The notes beneath the pieces were generated by a model that was not told the DNA's origin, ran no database searches, and saw only the letters and a program-made list of their open reading frames with translations. The translations under genes and the position numbers were made by a program. 51,846 nt of DNA from an uncultured Bacteroidales bacterium (lineage in GTDB: Bacteria > Bacteroidota > Bacteroidia > Bacteroidales > WCHB1-69), in assembly GCA_947169105.1 (NCBI GenBank), contig CAMVOL010000015.1, positions 1-51,846 on the forward strand. Direction: 5' to 3'. Each line of letters begins with the position of its first letter. Position 1 is the stretch's first letter. Positions 30,451-39,067 of the stretch are shown piece by piece.

Positions 30451-32106
30451 TCATTTTTCGATATACGTGCGCCTCAAGTCTAGCATGTTAACTGGATTTG
30501 GGGCGCAGTTTTTTACGCCCTTGCGCAAGAACCGCACCGCTTGGTCGTAATAGAGTACAATGACCGGTGCGTCCTCCATCAGCATGGAATCCAGCTGGGT
30601 GTAGAGCTCGTTGCGGGCGGAATCGTCCAGTAGGGTCTGTGATTTTTCGAACAGCTTGTCGAACTTCGGATTCACGTAGTGGGTGTAGTTGGAACCGGTC
30701 GGTTGCAGATTTTGGGAGTAGAAGAGGGCGAGGTAGTTCTCCGCATCGGGGTAGTCGCAGATCCACGAGCCACGGAAACAGGGTAGTTTGTAGCCGCGCA
30801 TCATCTGCCGCTGCTGTGCGGCCTGCTGCACGTCCAACGTCACGGGAATCCCAATCTCGCCCAACTCATGCTGGATGTACTGGCACAGGTCGAGGTAGGA
30901 GGCGGAGGTGGAAATTGGAATCGGCGGAAGCCCCTGACCGTTCGGGAAACCGGCCTTCGCTAATAGTTCGAGCGCTTTGGCGGGATTGTACTCGTAGCCG
31001 CGGACACGGTTCTCGTCGAAAGAGCGCATCCCCCTCGGCACGAAGCCGGAATTGGCGGCATATCCCACGTTGTTCCGTAGGTAGCGCATCATCTTGGCTC
31101 GGTCGAAGCCGTAGTTGATGGCCTGCCGCACCTCCTTGATGTTCAGCGGGTTGTTCGGGTCGTCTCCTTTCAGCATGAACCCGAGATATTCCGTGTTCAG
31201 GTAAGGGCAGGTCTCCATCACGATTTCGTCGGCATAGCTGGCCTGCAACTTGCCGTCCTTGGTCAGCAGGGCGTCTTTGTAGCAAGCCTCAATGCCGGAC
31301 ATGAAGTCCAATGAACCTTTCATAAACTCCATAAAGACAGATTGTTTGTCCACGATGAAGGAGATGGCGACGGCATCGAGGTAGGGGAGACGGTGGCCGT
31401 CTTCATCGGTTTCGAAATAATCTGGATTTTTCCGCAGGACCAATTTGACACCCTCTTCCCAGAGCTGCATCTGGAACGGGCCGGTGCCGACGGGGTAGCG
31501 GCGGTACTCCTTGCCGAAGTGTTCGATGGCCTCCTGCGGCACCACGGAGCAGTACTTCATGGCGAGGATGCCCAGAAACGGCGGAAAGAACTGGGTGAGT
31601 TCGATTTGGAAGGTGCTGTCATTCAGTGCGGTGAATTTGGGGCTTCCGGCTTCGTCACGGGCCACTTTCTGGAAGATCCAAGCCCCAGGCGAGGCGACGG
31701 CGGGGTCGGTGATGCGGCCGAGACTATAGACGAAGTCGTGTGCGGTGACTTTTCGTGGTGTGTCGAAATGAAAGTAGCTTGTGTTTTGGAAGAAAACGTC
31801 GTCGCGCAGGTGGAAGGTGTAGGTTTTTCCGTCGGTGCTGATTTCCCAGCTTTTGGCGATGGCGGGCACGATACAGAGCGAGTCGTCCAGACCGACGAGG
31901 CCGTTGTACAGAAGGTTGCAGGGCCAGATGGAGGACTGTCCGGAGGCGAAGGCAGGGTCGAGGCTAGTGATGCCGGAGGACTCGTTGTAGCGGAAGATCA
32001 TCTTGCCGTCTTCGGAATCGTTCCGTTTGCAGGCGGCGAAGGCGAGCAGAGTTAATAGTATGCAGCAAAGGAGATGGTATGTTCTCGTTGGTTGGAGATG
32101 CTTCAT
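30451..32106 (-). CDS. ABC-type peptide/solute-binding lipoprotein (SBP family 5)
   Basis: 551 residues from the ATG at 32106. Lipoprotein signal ending in FAAC followed by KRNDSED. The family 5 fold is shown by SLDPAFASGQSS, LLYNGLVGLDDSLCIVPAIAKSWEIS (the family signature near 70-95), YTFHLRDDVFF, DFVYSLGRI, YPVGTGPFQM and EVRQAINYGFDRAKMM. These proteins bind oligopeptides, dipeptides or similar ligands and hand them to an ABC permease. No permease or ATPase gene lies nearby, so it is an orphan binding protein or uses a transporter encoded elsewhere. Own promoter. Confidence 0.92.
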   Translation of the reverse strand: MKHLQPTRTYHLLCCILLTLLAFAACKRNDSEDGKMIFRYNESSGITSLDPAFASGQSSIWPCNLLYNGLVGLDDSLCIVPAIAKSWEISTDGKTYTFHLRDDVFFQNTSYFHFDTPRKVTAHDFVYSLGRITDPAVASPGAWIFQKVARDEAGSPKFTALNDSTFQIELTQFFPPFLGILAMKYCSVVPQEAIEHFGKEYRRYPVGTGPFQMQLWEEGVKLVLRKNPDYFETDEDGHRLPYLDAVAISFIVDKQSVFMEFMKGSLDFMSGIEACYKDALLTKDGKLQASYADEIVMETCPYLNTEYLGFMLKGDDPNNPLNIKEVRQAINYGFDRAKMMRYLRNNVGYAANSGFVPRGMRSFDENRVRGYEYNPAKALELLAKAGFPNGQGLPPIPISTSASYLDLCQYIQHELGEIGIPVTLDVQQAAQQRQMMRGYKLPCFRGSWICDYPDAENYLALFYSQNLQPTGSNYTHYVNPKFDKLFEKSQTLLDDSARNELYTQLDSMLMEDAPVIVLYYDQAVRFLRKGVKNCAPNPVNMLDLRRTYIEK

Positions 32107-32124
32107 TCTGAAATTATTTTGTTG

Positions 32125-32132
32125 CAAAAATA
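32125..32132 (-). promoter_or_regulatory. Promoter (-7 element) of the solute-binding lipoprotein gene
   Basis: TATTTTTG followed by CAACA, 18 nt before the ATG at 32106. Confidence 0.6.
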
Positions 32133-32168
32133 CTTATTATTTCGTTACCGACGGGTCTGTGAGGCACA

Positions 32169-32203
32169 AAAAAAAGAGATGAAAAAACTTCATCTCTTTT
32201 TTT
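32169..32203. terminator. Intrinsic terminator after the Glu-rich lipoprotein gene
   Basis: Stem of 15 bp (core GAGATGAA/TTCATCTC, flanked by A and T runs), 5-nt loop, 20 nt after the stop codon at 32223 on the minus strand. Confidence 0.9.
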
Positions 32204-32222
32204 CTCTGTTAGAGCGAATTCC

Positions 32223-32435
32223 TTATTCAGCGGGAGTTTCAGCAACTTCAGCGTTCTCTTCGGTGCATTCAGCTTCAGTAGCTTCGGTGCACTCTTCAGT
32301 AGCTTCTTCGGGAGCAGCAACGATTTCTTCAGTTGCGGTTTCGGTTACTTCTTCAGTAGCTTCGGTGTTGTTGTTGCCACCGCAGGAGGCGAACAGGAAT
32401 GCGCTAACGGCAATGATTGCAAAAATTTTCTTCAT
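32223..32435 (-). CDS. Small Glu/Thr-rich lipoprotein
   Basis: 70 residues. Signal peptide MKKIFAIIAVSAFLF with lipobox ASC, then GGNNN and a 47-residue tail in which 18 residues are Glu, built from degenerate TEE/ATEE units. Two further cysteines (EECTE, AECTE) sit in the tail. The mature protein is about 50 residues, strongly acidic and probably disordered. Own promoter and strong terminator show it is a real single-gene unit. Similar acidic mini-lipoproteins occur in Bacteroidota but no function is known to me. Confidence 0.85.
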   Translation of the reverse strand: MKKIFAIIAVSAFLFASCGGNNNTEATEEVTETATEEIVAAPEEATEECTEATEAECTEENAEVAETPAE

Positions 32436-32480
32436 TTTTCTTTGATTTTTAAGGTTATTTTTCTATTCAAAATTGTGCGG

Positions 32481-32488
32481 CAAAAATA
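32481..32488 (-). promoter_or_regulatory. Promoter (-7 element) of the Glu-rich lipoprotein gene
   Basis: TATTTTTG preceded by TG and followed by CCGC, 45 nt before the ATG at 32435. Confidence 0.6.
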
Positions 32489-32490
32489 CA

Positions 32491-32518
32491 GAAAACCCGC
32501 TATCGTTAGCGGGCTTTC
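32491..32518 (-). terminator. Terminator after ilvE
   Basis: Stem CCCGCTA/TAGCGGG (32496-32502 and 32507-32513) with loop TCGT, followed on the minus strand by TTTTC. It sits just upstream of the next promoter. Confidence 0.75.
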
Positions 32519-32541
32519 TTGAATTTTATTGTTAAATATTC

Positions 32542-33567
32542 TTAATCAACATCGATGATGTCGCACCAGCCGAATTTGTCTTCCACTTCGCCGTACTGGA
32601 TGCCGGTCAGACGGTTGTAGAGTTTGACGCACCACGGGCCGGGTTCGCCATTCTTGGCAATCTGATAGACGTTGCCGTTTTCGCGATCCTGGATGTAGTC
32701 GATGGGGGAGATGACGGCGGCGGTACCGCAGGCGCCGGCTTCCTCGAAGGTGGCGATTTCCTCGATCGGGATGTGGCGTCTCTCGACGGTCAGGCCCATA
32801 TCGGCGGCCAGTTCACGGAGGCTCTTGTTGGTGATAGAGGGTAGGATGGAGCCGGAGTCGGGCGTGATGTACTTGCCGTCCTTGATGCCGAAGAAGTTGG
32901 CCGGGCCGGCTTCGTCAATGTACTGTTTCGTCTTGGCATCGGCGAAGATGGAGGCGGCGAAACCTTCGTGGTGGGCGCGTTCGCCGGCGCGGAGGCTGGC
33001 AGCATAGTTACCGCCCACTTTCACATGGCCGGTACCCATCGGAGCAGCACGGTCAAAGTCGCGCACGATCTGCATCGGGACGGGTTTGAAGCCAGCTTTG
33101 AAGTACGGGCCCACGGGGGTGACGAAAATCATGAAGAGGTATTCGTCGGCGGGGCTGACACCCACCTTTGCGCCGGTGCCGATGAGCAGCGGACGGAGGT
33201 ACAAGCTTGCACCAGTGCCGTACGGCGGGATGAAGTCAGCGTTCAGCTGGACCACTTTCCAGCAAGCTTCTTTGAAAAGTTCATCGGGAACCTTGGCCAT
33301 CATAATGGCTTCGGCGGAACTTTGAAGGCGATGGCTGTTCTCAATCCAACGGAAGATACGCACCTTGCCGTCCTTGCCGCGGTAGCATTTCAAGCCTTCG
33401 AAAGCTTCCTGTCCGTAGTGGAGGCAGGAGGCAGCCATGTGCATCGTGATGTCTTCAGAGGAGGAGACTTCCAACTGTCCCCATTTGCCGTTTCTGTAGT
33501 AGCAGCGAACGTTGTAGTTCGTTTTCATGTAACCAAAGGATAATTTACCCCAGTCAATGTTTTCCAT
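32542..33567 (-). CDS. ilvE: Branched-chain amino acid aminotransferase
   Basis: 341 residues. Transfers the amino group between glutamate and the 2-oxo acids of leucine, isoleucine and valine, in the cytoplasm, with pyridoxal phosphate. The cofactor lysine is K183 in GHVKVGGNYAAS. Other family blocks: HYGQEAFEGLKCYRGKDG, NSHRLQSSAEAIMMA, EAGPANFFGI, LPSITNKSLRELAADMG and EEAGACGTAAVISPI. Length and blocks match the eukaryote-like class (BCAT type II) usual in Bacteroidota. It starts 39 nt after the apt stop codon and has no promoter of its own in that gap, so apt-ilvE is probably one transcript. No attenuator or leader peptide was seen. Confidence 0.95.
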   Translation of the reverse strand: MENIDWGKLSFGYMKTNYNVRCYYRNGKWGQLEVSSSEDITMHMAASCLHYGQEAFEGLKCYRGKDGKVRIFRWIENSHRLQSSAEAIMMAKVPDELFKEACWKVVQLNADFIPPYGTGASLYLRPLLIGTGAKVGVSPADEYLFMIFVTPVGPYFKAGFKPVPMQIVRDFDRAAPMGTGHVKVGGNYAASLRAGERAHHEGFAASIFADAKTKQYIDEAGPANFFGIKDGKYITPDSGSILPSITNKSLRELAADMGLTVERRHIPIEEIATFEEAGACGTAAVISPIDYIQDRENGNVYQIAKNGEPGPWCVKLYNRLTGIQYGEVEDKFGWCDIIDVD

Positions 33568-33606
33568 AATTCTTTATTTTAGTTATGTGATATAAAATGT
33601 TGTATT

Positions 33607-34119
33607 CTAAACAAGATGTAGCGAGCGGATATCGTCCGCGATGATTTTGTCGCGCCCTTTCAAAAAGCCTATTTCCATCAGGAAGTGGGTGGCGATAAAG
33701 GATGGTTTAAAGTGTTTTACGAGCTCAATGGCAGCGGCGGCGGTGCCTCCGGTGGCGAGGATGTCATCGAAAATGAGCACGCGCTGGTTCTCTTTCATGG
33801 CGTCGGTGTGGATTTCGATGGAGGCTTCGCCGTACTCCAGCTGGTAGGTCGCTTTGTAGGTGGAGTAGGGGAGTTTGCCCGCTTTACGGATGGGAACGAA
33901 CGGCACGTGGAGTGCCAATGCGAGTGCGGGGGCGAAAAAGTAACCGCGGGCTTCCAACCCGACCACCACGTCGGGCTTCACCTCCTTGGCCATCTCCAGA
34001 AGCATATTGAACACCTCCTGAAAATAGTCGGCATTGTTCATAATGGTGGTGATGTCCAAAAACTGTATTCCTTTTTTAGGAAAATCGGGTATGACGCGAA
34101 TCTTACTTGTGTCAAGCAT
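33607..34119 (-). CDS. apt: Adenine phosphoribosyltransferase
   Basis: 170 residues. Salvages adenine with phosphoribosyl pyrophosphate to AMP. The PRPP loop is VLIFDDILATGGTAAAA (~114-130); other blocks are IPDFPKKGIQFLDITTI at the N-terminus, VGLEARGYFFAPALA and PFVPIRKAGKLPY. Length and blocks are those of ordinary bacterial Apt. Preceded by its own promoter; leads the apt-ilvE pair. Confidence 0.97.
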   Translation of the reverse strand: MLDTSKIRVIPDFPKKGIQFLDITTIMNNADYFQEVFNMLLEMAKEVKPDVVVGLEARGYFFAPALALALHVPFVPIRKAGKLPYSTYKATYQLEYGEASIEIHTDAMKENQRVLIFDDILATGGTAAAAIELVKHFKPSFIATHFLMEIGFLKGRDKIIADDIRSLHLV

Positions 34120-34144
34120 AATTTACTGCTTTCAAATCAAGGTG

Positions 34145-34152
34145 CAAAGGTA
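34145..34152 (-). promoter_or_regulatory. Promoter (-7 element) of apt-ilvE
   Basis: TACCTTTG preceded by TG and followed by CACC, 25 nt before the apt ATG at 34119. Confidence 0.65.
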
Positions 34153-34173
34153 CACTTTTATTTTGATATACCT

Positions 34174-35526
34174 CTATTCTTTTTTGATAAAAATGAACGT
34201 TTTTGTTCCGCTTTTTCCCCGTAAGACAAGAATGTATTTCCCTGCTTTTAAGTGCTTGTTATTCAATGAAATACTCTTTTCTCTCAAAATACCTTTGGCG
34301 ATTTTTTGGCCGCTTAGGTTCATTATTTCGTAATTTGCGCCTTCAAAATCTTGCGGATAGTCGATATGCAGCCGGTCGGAAGCGGGATTGGGGTATATGC
34401 GGAATCCGTCGGTGCCGAATTGCGGGATGCCGGTGGTGTCGGGCGGCGTGACGATGGTGTCTGTTGGGACGGTATCAGTGGGAATGGTGTCGGTCGGAAC
34501 GGTGTCTTCCGGTTCTGTCTCGAACGTGGCGAGGTAGGGGAGAAGGTAGTCGCGGAGATCCAGACGCTGCAACTTCGCCGGGCGGTCAACGGTAATGCCA
34601 TATTGCGTGGTGGTGAAGTGCTCGTTGGTGATGTAGAAGTCCATGGCGTTGCTGGTGGCGACAGCCTCCACCTGTTCTTTTACCAGCGTGCCGAAATCGA
34701 GCCTTCTTTTATTCCCAGAAAAGAAGTTATCCCCTTGAAAATCATAGAGTAAAATGATGAACGGACGAAGGGAGGAAAGAAGATTTCCGCCGTTGTAGTC
34801 GTAGCCGCAGAGTACGGCCATGCGGTACTCGGGGACGTAGGTGGCACCGGTGACGAGTCCGCCCACGTTGTACGTTTCGAGACGGTGTGCGACGTGCGTG
34901 CCTGGCGTCTTCGGCAGCCCGTAGATGGTGGTCTGCTCCGAAGCCCACTGCTTGGTGAAGAGGTAGATGCTGTCGGCGGTGACGATGAACGACTCACAGT
35001 CAAAGTCGGTGGCCTGCGGGTGCGACGTAAAGTCGGTCTGGTCTTCGTAGGAGAACCAGATTGTATCGACGGCAAATGTCTGGTCCAGAAGGGATTCCTT
35101 GCTAATGCGCAGGATGTGCAGATTCTGCCGCACGCCGCTGTTGTTGCCGAAATCGCCGAAGTAGAGGTAGAGGCTGTCCTGCGACACCTCCTCTGTGTCG
35201 TAGTTGCTGATGCCGCTGATGCACAGCGTGTCGGCGATGGCGGCGGTGTTGCTGTCGATACGGTAGAGGCAGCAGTCGTTATGGTCGTTGTAGGTCCAGT
35301 AGCCGCCGTCCCAGAAGAGGAGGGTGGAGGAACCGTCCAGTGTCTCACCGAGTTCTCCGATTTCTGTCGCGCTGATGGTGGCGGAGCTATAGACGCAGCT
35401 ACCGTCGTTGACGGTGGCGCTGGCATTGTAGTTGGTCGCAAGCGGGTCGGTGCAGCCGCAGGTCTGCGCCGTAGCGTGCAGCATGGCGGAGAGCAAGATT
35501 GCGAAAGAAATGATAAGTTGACGCAT
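34174..35526 (-). CDS. T9SS-exported protein with propeller-like body
   Basis: 450 residues from the ATG at 35526; the frame to 35574 runs into a REP-like element. Signal peptide MRQLIISFAILLSAML ... TAQ. Directly after it comes CGCTDPLATNYN ... DGSCVY, a calcium-binding-like motif seen in many T9SS proteins. Residues ~45-335 form a beta-rich, probably propeller-like body (LYLYFGDFGNN, ESFIVTADSIYLFTKQW). A linker of TDTIPTDTVPTDT units follows, then a T9SS type A domain (RIYPNPASDRLHIDYP ... TFIFIKKE). Enzymatic function not recognised; probably a surface or secreted protein. REP-like copy C lies 27 nt before its ATG. Confidence 0.82.
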   Translation of the reverse strand: MRQLIISFAILLSAMLHATAQTCGCTDPLATNYNASATVNDGSCVYSSATISATEIGELGETLDGSSTLLFWDGGYWTYNDHNDCCLYRIDSNTAAIADTLCISGISNYDTEEVSQDSLYLYFGDFGNNSGVRQNLHILRISKESLLDQTFAVDTIWFSYEDQTDFTSHPQATDFDCESFIVTADSIYLFTKQWASEQTTIYGLPKTPGTHVAHRLETYNVGGLVTGATYVPEYRMAVLCGYDYNGGNLLSSLRPFIILLYDFQGDNFFSGNKRRLDFGTLVKEQVEAVATSNAMDFYITNEHFTTTQYGITVDRPAKLQRLDLRDYLLPYLATFETEPEDTVPTDTIPTDTVPTDTIVTPPDTTGIPQFGTDGFRIYPNPASDRLHIDYPQDFEGANYEIMNLSGQKIAKGILREKSISLNNKHLKAGKYILVLRGKSGTKTFIFIKKE

Positions 35527-35553
35527 TGTTATTTTGGTTATTAATTTTTTTCT

Positions 35554-35593
35554 ACTACCCCGGCCTTCGGCCACCCCTTCTACATAGAAGGGG
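35554..35593 (-). repeat. REP-like palindromic repeat, copy C
   Basis: 40 nt on the minus strand: CCCCTTCT/AGAAGGGG hairpin, GGCC-GAA-GGCC hairpin and GGGGTAGT end. It differs from copy B (6277-6316) at one position. It lies between djlA-like and the T9SS cargo gene. Confidence 0.85.
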
Positions 35594-35648
35594 AATTCCT
35601 GCTATCGTAATCTCTTCAACCTCTTACCTCATACCTTCTTCCTTTTAC

Positions 35649-36440
35649 CTATTTCATTCCCCTTGCCTTGCGGATGTTGTCGTAGGCTTGGCTGAGGCGG
35701 GCGAACTTCTCTTCGGCGGCTTTCCGCATGTCGTCGCCGAGGTGGGCCACACGGTCGGGATGGTACTTCTTGGCAAGGTTGCGGTACGCTTTCTTCACCT
35801 CGTCGTCGCTGGCGTCGGGCGAGATTTCGAGGATCTGGTAGTCGCTGTCGAGCGTGTGCGACCGGTATCCTCCGGTGCTGCCACCGCTATATCCGCCACC
35901 GCCATAACCACCATTGCTGCTGTTGGAATAACTGTAGGTGAACATCGCCTTGATGGACTCGTAGTCGCTGCGGGCCACCCCACACCATTGGGCAATCAGT
36001 TCGATGACCGCCACTTCCGACGGGTGCAGTTCGCCGTCGGCGGTGGCCACTCCGAACAGGAACTGGATGATGAGCAGCCGTTCGTGGATGGTGGAGTTCT
36101 CGCGCAGTTCCGAACAGACGGACTCAATGTTGTAGCTTTCGCCCAGAATCTCAGTGAGCCGGTTCATCGCGTTTTGTGCCTGCATGGGTCCGAGCGAGCG
36201 TACGAGGTAGTCGCGCACGTAGGCGAACTCCGAACGTTCCACGTGTCCGTCGGCCTTGAGGACGGCCGCCGTCAGTATCAGCATCGATTCCATAAAATCA
36301 GAACGCTGGTAATGACGGGTGTATATCTTGACTTTTGGGGCAAAGAGACGGTCCATCAATGAGCCAAGGAACCAGCCGAGGACACCTCCCCAAAAACGTC
36401 CTACAATGATGCCGATGATGAGTCCGATCCACTTGAACAT
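35649..36440 (-). CDS. DjlA-like co-chaperone (membrane segment, TerB domain, J domain)
   Basis: 263 residues. A Gly-rich N-terminal membrane segment ([19 protein letters not shown]) is followed by a TerB-type helical domain (~45-165: [20 protein letters not shown], then [14 protein letters not shown]), a Gly/Ser/Tyr-rich linker (~170-195), and a C-terminal J domain (~200-263) with the HPD motif in KKYHPDRV. This is the DjlA architecture, a membrane-bound partner of DnaK. It follows rimO by 12 nt on the same strand and is probably co-transcribed with it. Confidence 0.88.
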   Translation of the reverse strand: MFKWIGLIIGIIVGRFWGGVLGWFLGSLMDRLFAPKVKIYTRHYQRSDFMESMLILTAAVLKADGHVERSEFAYVRDYLVRSLGPMQAQNAMNRLTEILGESYNIESVCSELRENSTIHERLLIIQFLFGVATADGELHPSEVAVIELIAQWCGVARSDYESIKAMFTYSYSNSSNGGYGGGGYSGGSTGGYRSHTLDSDYQILEISPDASDDEVKKAYRNLAKKYHPDRVAHLGDDMRKAAEEKFARLSQAYDNIRKARGMK

Positions 36441-36452
36441 AGTGCAGACGGT

Positions 36453-37733
36453 TTAGATGATTTTTCCGTAAAGGTCGAAATGGTCGGCTTTTTCGATGAG
36501 GACGTTGTAGAAGTTGCCGATTTCTAACTTCTTGTCCTTGGTGATGATGACCGCGTCATCGACTTCGGGGGAGTCGAATTCGGTGCGTCCGATGTAGCAC
36601 TCCTTCTCTTCGGAATCGATGATGACTTTCATCACCTGTCCCACCTTCTGCTGGTTGAGGTCGTAGGCGATTTCTTCCTGTGTGGCGATCAGCTCCTCGA
36701 TGCGGCGATTCTTCTCCCGTTCCTTGATGGGGTCTCCGAGCGGGTAGGCGGGGGTGCCTTCCTCCTGTGAGTAGCTGAAAAAGCCGAGGCGGTCGAAGCG
36801 CATGTCTTTCACGAACTGAAGCAGTTCCTTGTGGTGCTCGCGGGTTTCGACGGGATAACCGGAGAGAAGGGTGGTGCGGATGGCGATACCCGGAACTTTG
36901 CTGCGGATACGCTCCACCAGACGGTACATCTGCTCGCGGTTGCCGCCGCGTCCCATACTTTTCAGCACCTCCTCGCTGACGTGCTGCAACGGAATGTCCA
37001 AATATCTGCAAATATTTGAATATTCGTTCATTACATCTAAAATTTCGTAAGGGAAATTGATGGGGTAGGCATAATGGAGACGAATCCATTCGATGCCTTT
37101 CACGTTAGCAATCTTGCGGAGAAGACGCTCCAAGTCACGGCGTTTGTACAAGTCCATGCCATAGTAGGTAAGGTCTTGCGCGATGAGCATCAGCTCCTTG
37201 ACGCCGCTCTCCGCCAACTTGGTGGCCTCTTCCACCAGCGTTTCCACGGGTTTGGAAACCTGCTTGCCCCGGATGAGCGGAATGGCGCAGTAGGAGCACT
37301 GGCGGTCGCAGCCCTCGGAGATCTTCAGGTAGGCGTAGTAGGGCGGTGTGGACAGGATGCGGTCGGAAGAGCCGAGCAGGTCAAAGTCCTCGTCACCAAT
37401 CAGTTCGTTGAGACGGACGAACGGATATACCCCGTCAATTTCGGGTACGGAGGCGCGCAAATCGTCCTCGTACCGCTGGGCGAGGCAGCCGACGACGTAC
37501 AGCTTCTTGATAAGTCCGTGCTTCTTGCGTTCCGCCTGCAGCAGAATCTCGTCAATGGCCTGTTGCTTTGCGTCCTGGATGAAGGCGCAGGTGTTGATGA
37601 TGACTGTGTCGATGCCGTGCTCCTTCGTGGAGTTGTGCCAGACGGTGTGACCTTTACGCTGAAGGCTGGCGGCCAGTACCTCCGAATCTACATTGTTCTT
37701 GGAACAACCTAACGTGATAATATTGATTTTCAA
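36453..37733 (-). CDS. rimO: Ribosomal protein S12 methylthiotransferase RimO
   Basis: 426 residues. A radical-SAM enzyme that adds a methylthio group to an aspartate of ribosomal protein S12. The N-terminal domain carries the cysteines of the auxiliary cluster (LGCSKNNVDSE, INTCAF, VVGCLAQRY). The radical-SAM cluster motif is C142-x3-C146-x2-C149 (CDRQCSYC), followed by AIPLIRGK. The C-terminal TRAM domain covers the last ~65 residues (GQVMKVIIDSEEKECYIGR). LGCSKNNVDSE and the short TRAM favour RimO over MiaB. No promoter element was found upstream; the gap to gcvT holds hairpins. Confidence 0.95.
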   Translation of the reverse strand: MKINIITLGCSKNNVDSEVLAASLQRKGHTVWHNSTKEHGIDTVIINTCAFIQDAKQQAIDEILLQAERKKHGLIKKLYVVGCLAQRYEDDLRASVPEIDGVYPFVRLNELIGDEDFDLLGSSDRILSTPPYYAYLKISEGCDRQCSYCAIPLIRGKQVSKPVETLVEEATKLAESGVKELMLIAQDLTYYGMDLYKRRDLERLLRKIANVKGIEWIRLHYAYPINFPYEILDVMNEYSNICRYLDIPLQHVSEEVLKSMGRGGNREQMYRLVERIRSKVPGIAIRTTLLSGYPVETREHHKELLQFVKDMRFDRLGFFSYSQEEGTPAYPLGDPIKEREKNRRIEELIATQEEIAYDLNQQKVGQVMKVIIDSEEKECYIGRTEFDSPEVDDAVIITKDKKLEIGNFYNVLIEKADHFDLYGKII

Positions 37734-37750
37734 TCTTATAGAATTTAAAG

Positions 37751-37796
37751 AGAGCCGTAAGACCTTGCTTTTTATGCCGCAAGACCCTACGGCTCT
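37751..37796. terminator. Large hairpin between gcvT and rimO
   Basis: Outer stem AGAGCCGTA/TACGGCTCT (37751-37759 and 37788-37796) with an inner CTTGC/GCAAG stem (37764-37768 and 37779-37783). It lies downstream of gcvT on the minus strand, with only a weak T tract after it (CTTTAAATT). It may terminate gcvT or act in the rimO leader. Confidence 0.55.
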
Positions 37797-37808
37797 TACA
37801 AAATTTAT

Positions 37809-37856
37809 CTGAATCTATTCAGGTTACAACTTGATAAACTTGTAACTTGATGAACT
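37809..37856. repeat. Short inverted and direct repeats after gcvT
   Basis: A CTGAAT/ATTCAG hairpin (37809-37822), a GTTACAA/TTGTAAC pair (37823-37829 and 37840-37846), and AACTTGATAA/AACTTGTAACTTGATG units like those at 15343-15375. Nothing coding. Possibly a dispersed intergenic repeat. Confidence 0.5.
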
Positions 37857-37858
37857 TG

Positions 37859-38947
37859 TTACCCTTTATAGAAGGGCATTTTGACCACGACGGCCTTGAG
37901 CAGTTTCTCACGGACCTTGATGTAGATTTCGGTGTCAACCTTGGCGAATTCGGCCTTCACCCATGCGGTGCCGACGTTCTTTTCGATGCTGGGACCATGG
38001 GTGCCGGAGCGGACGATACCGATGTTGTTGCCTTCGGCGTCGCAAACTTCGTATTCCAGACGCGGAATGCCGCGGTCAATCATTTCGAAGCCGACGAGCT
38101 TGCGTTTCAGACCTTCTGCTTTGAGTTTCAGCATATAATCCTTGTCGATGCAGTCCTTGGCATTGAGTTTGGTGATCCAGCCGAGACCAGCCTCAATGGG
38201 GCAGATGGTGTCGTCGATTTCGTGGCCGTAGAGGCAGAAACCCATTTCGAGACGAAGGGTGTCGCGGGCACCGAGGCCGATGGGTTTGATGTCGAATTCC
38301 TTGCCGGCTTCAAAGACAGCGTCCCAAATCTTGAGGGCGTCCTCATTCTTGAAGTAGATTTCGCAGCCGCCGGAACCGGTGTAGCCGGTGGTGGAGAAGA
38401 TGACGTTCGGCACGCCGGCGAAAGTGACGGTCTTGGTGGTGTAGTATTCCATGTCAATCACGGGAGTGTCAGTCAGCTTCTGCATGGCCTTGAGGGCGAG
38501 GGGACCTTGGATGGCGAGCTGGGAGATGCCGTCGGAAATGTTGGCGATCTCAGCGCCGAAGGCTTCGTTCTGCTTGCTCACCCATGCCCAGTCCTTGTCG
38601 ATGTTGGCGGCATTCACGACCAGCAGGTAGTCGTTTTCGGCGAGGTTGTAAACGAGGAGGTCATCCACGATGCCGCCCTTGCCGTTCGGGAAGCAGGAGT
38701 ACTGCACCTTGCCGGGATAGAGAGCGGCCACGTCATTGGAAGTGATGTATTGGAGAAGTGCAAGAGCTTTGGGACCTTTCACCGTAAATTCACCCATGTG
38801 GGAAACGTCGAAAACACCGACTTTGCTTCTCACGTGGAGGTGTTCGGCGGTGACGCCTTCATACTGGACAGGCATGTCAAAACCTGCAAATTCTACCATT
38901 TTCGCACCTAATTTTCTGTGCGTCTCATTAAAAACAGTTGTTTTCAT
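37859..38947 (-). CDS. gcvT: Glycine cleavage system T protein (aminomethyltransferase)
   Basis: 362 residues, the usual length. Transfers the methylene group from the aminomethyl-lipoyl H protein to tetrahydrofolate. Recognised by HRKLGAKMVEFAGFDMPVQY at the N-terminus, VGVFDVSHMGEF, YSCFPNGKGGIVDDLLVY, STTGYTGSGGCEIYF, LGARDTLRLEMGFCLYGHEID and the C-terminal SGTHGPSIEKNVGTAWV. The other system genes (gcvP, gcvH) are not in the window. The leader from the promoter at 39001-39008 is about 50 nt, too short for a glycine riboswitch. Confidence 0.97.
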   Translation of the reverse strand: MKTTVFNETHRKLGAKMVEFAGFDMPVQYEGVTAEHLHVRSKVGVFDVSHMGEFTVKGPKALALLQYITSNDVAALYPGKVQYSCFPNGKGGIVDDLLVYNLAENDYLLVVNAANIDKDWAWVSKQNEAFGAEIANISDGISQLAIQGPLALKAMQKLTDTPVIDMEYYTTKTVTFAGVPNVIFSTTGYTGSGGCEIYFKNEDALKIWDAVFEAGKEFDIKPIGLGARDTLRLEMGFCLYGHEIDDTICPIEAGLGWITKLNAKDCIDKDYMLKLKAEGLKRKLVGFEMIDRGIPRLEYEVCDAEGNNIGIVRSGTHGPSIEKNVGTAWVKAEFAKVDTEIYIKVREKLLKAVVVKMPFYKG

Positions 38948-39000
38948 TATTACAATTTATTTATAGGATTATTTGATTTTCGATTTTGAGAAATCGGTTG

Positions 39001-39008
39001 CAAAGATA
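39001..39008 (-). promoter_or_regulatory. Promoter of gcvT
   Basis: TATCTTTG preceded by TG and followed by CAACC; TTG at 39033-39031 is 22 nt upstream. Confidence 0.65.
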
Positions 39009-39067
39009 CAACTTAGTTCGTCAAGTTCGGCAACTTTGTCAGGTAAAAAGTTCTCAAATTTCATCTT

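Noticed and set aside
38948..39000. Glycine riboswitch upstream of gcvT
   Set aside because: The leader is only about 50 nt and shows no paired aptamer structure.
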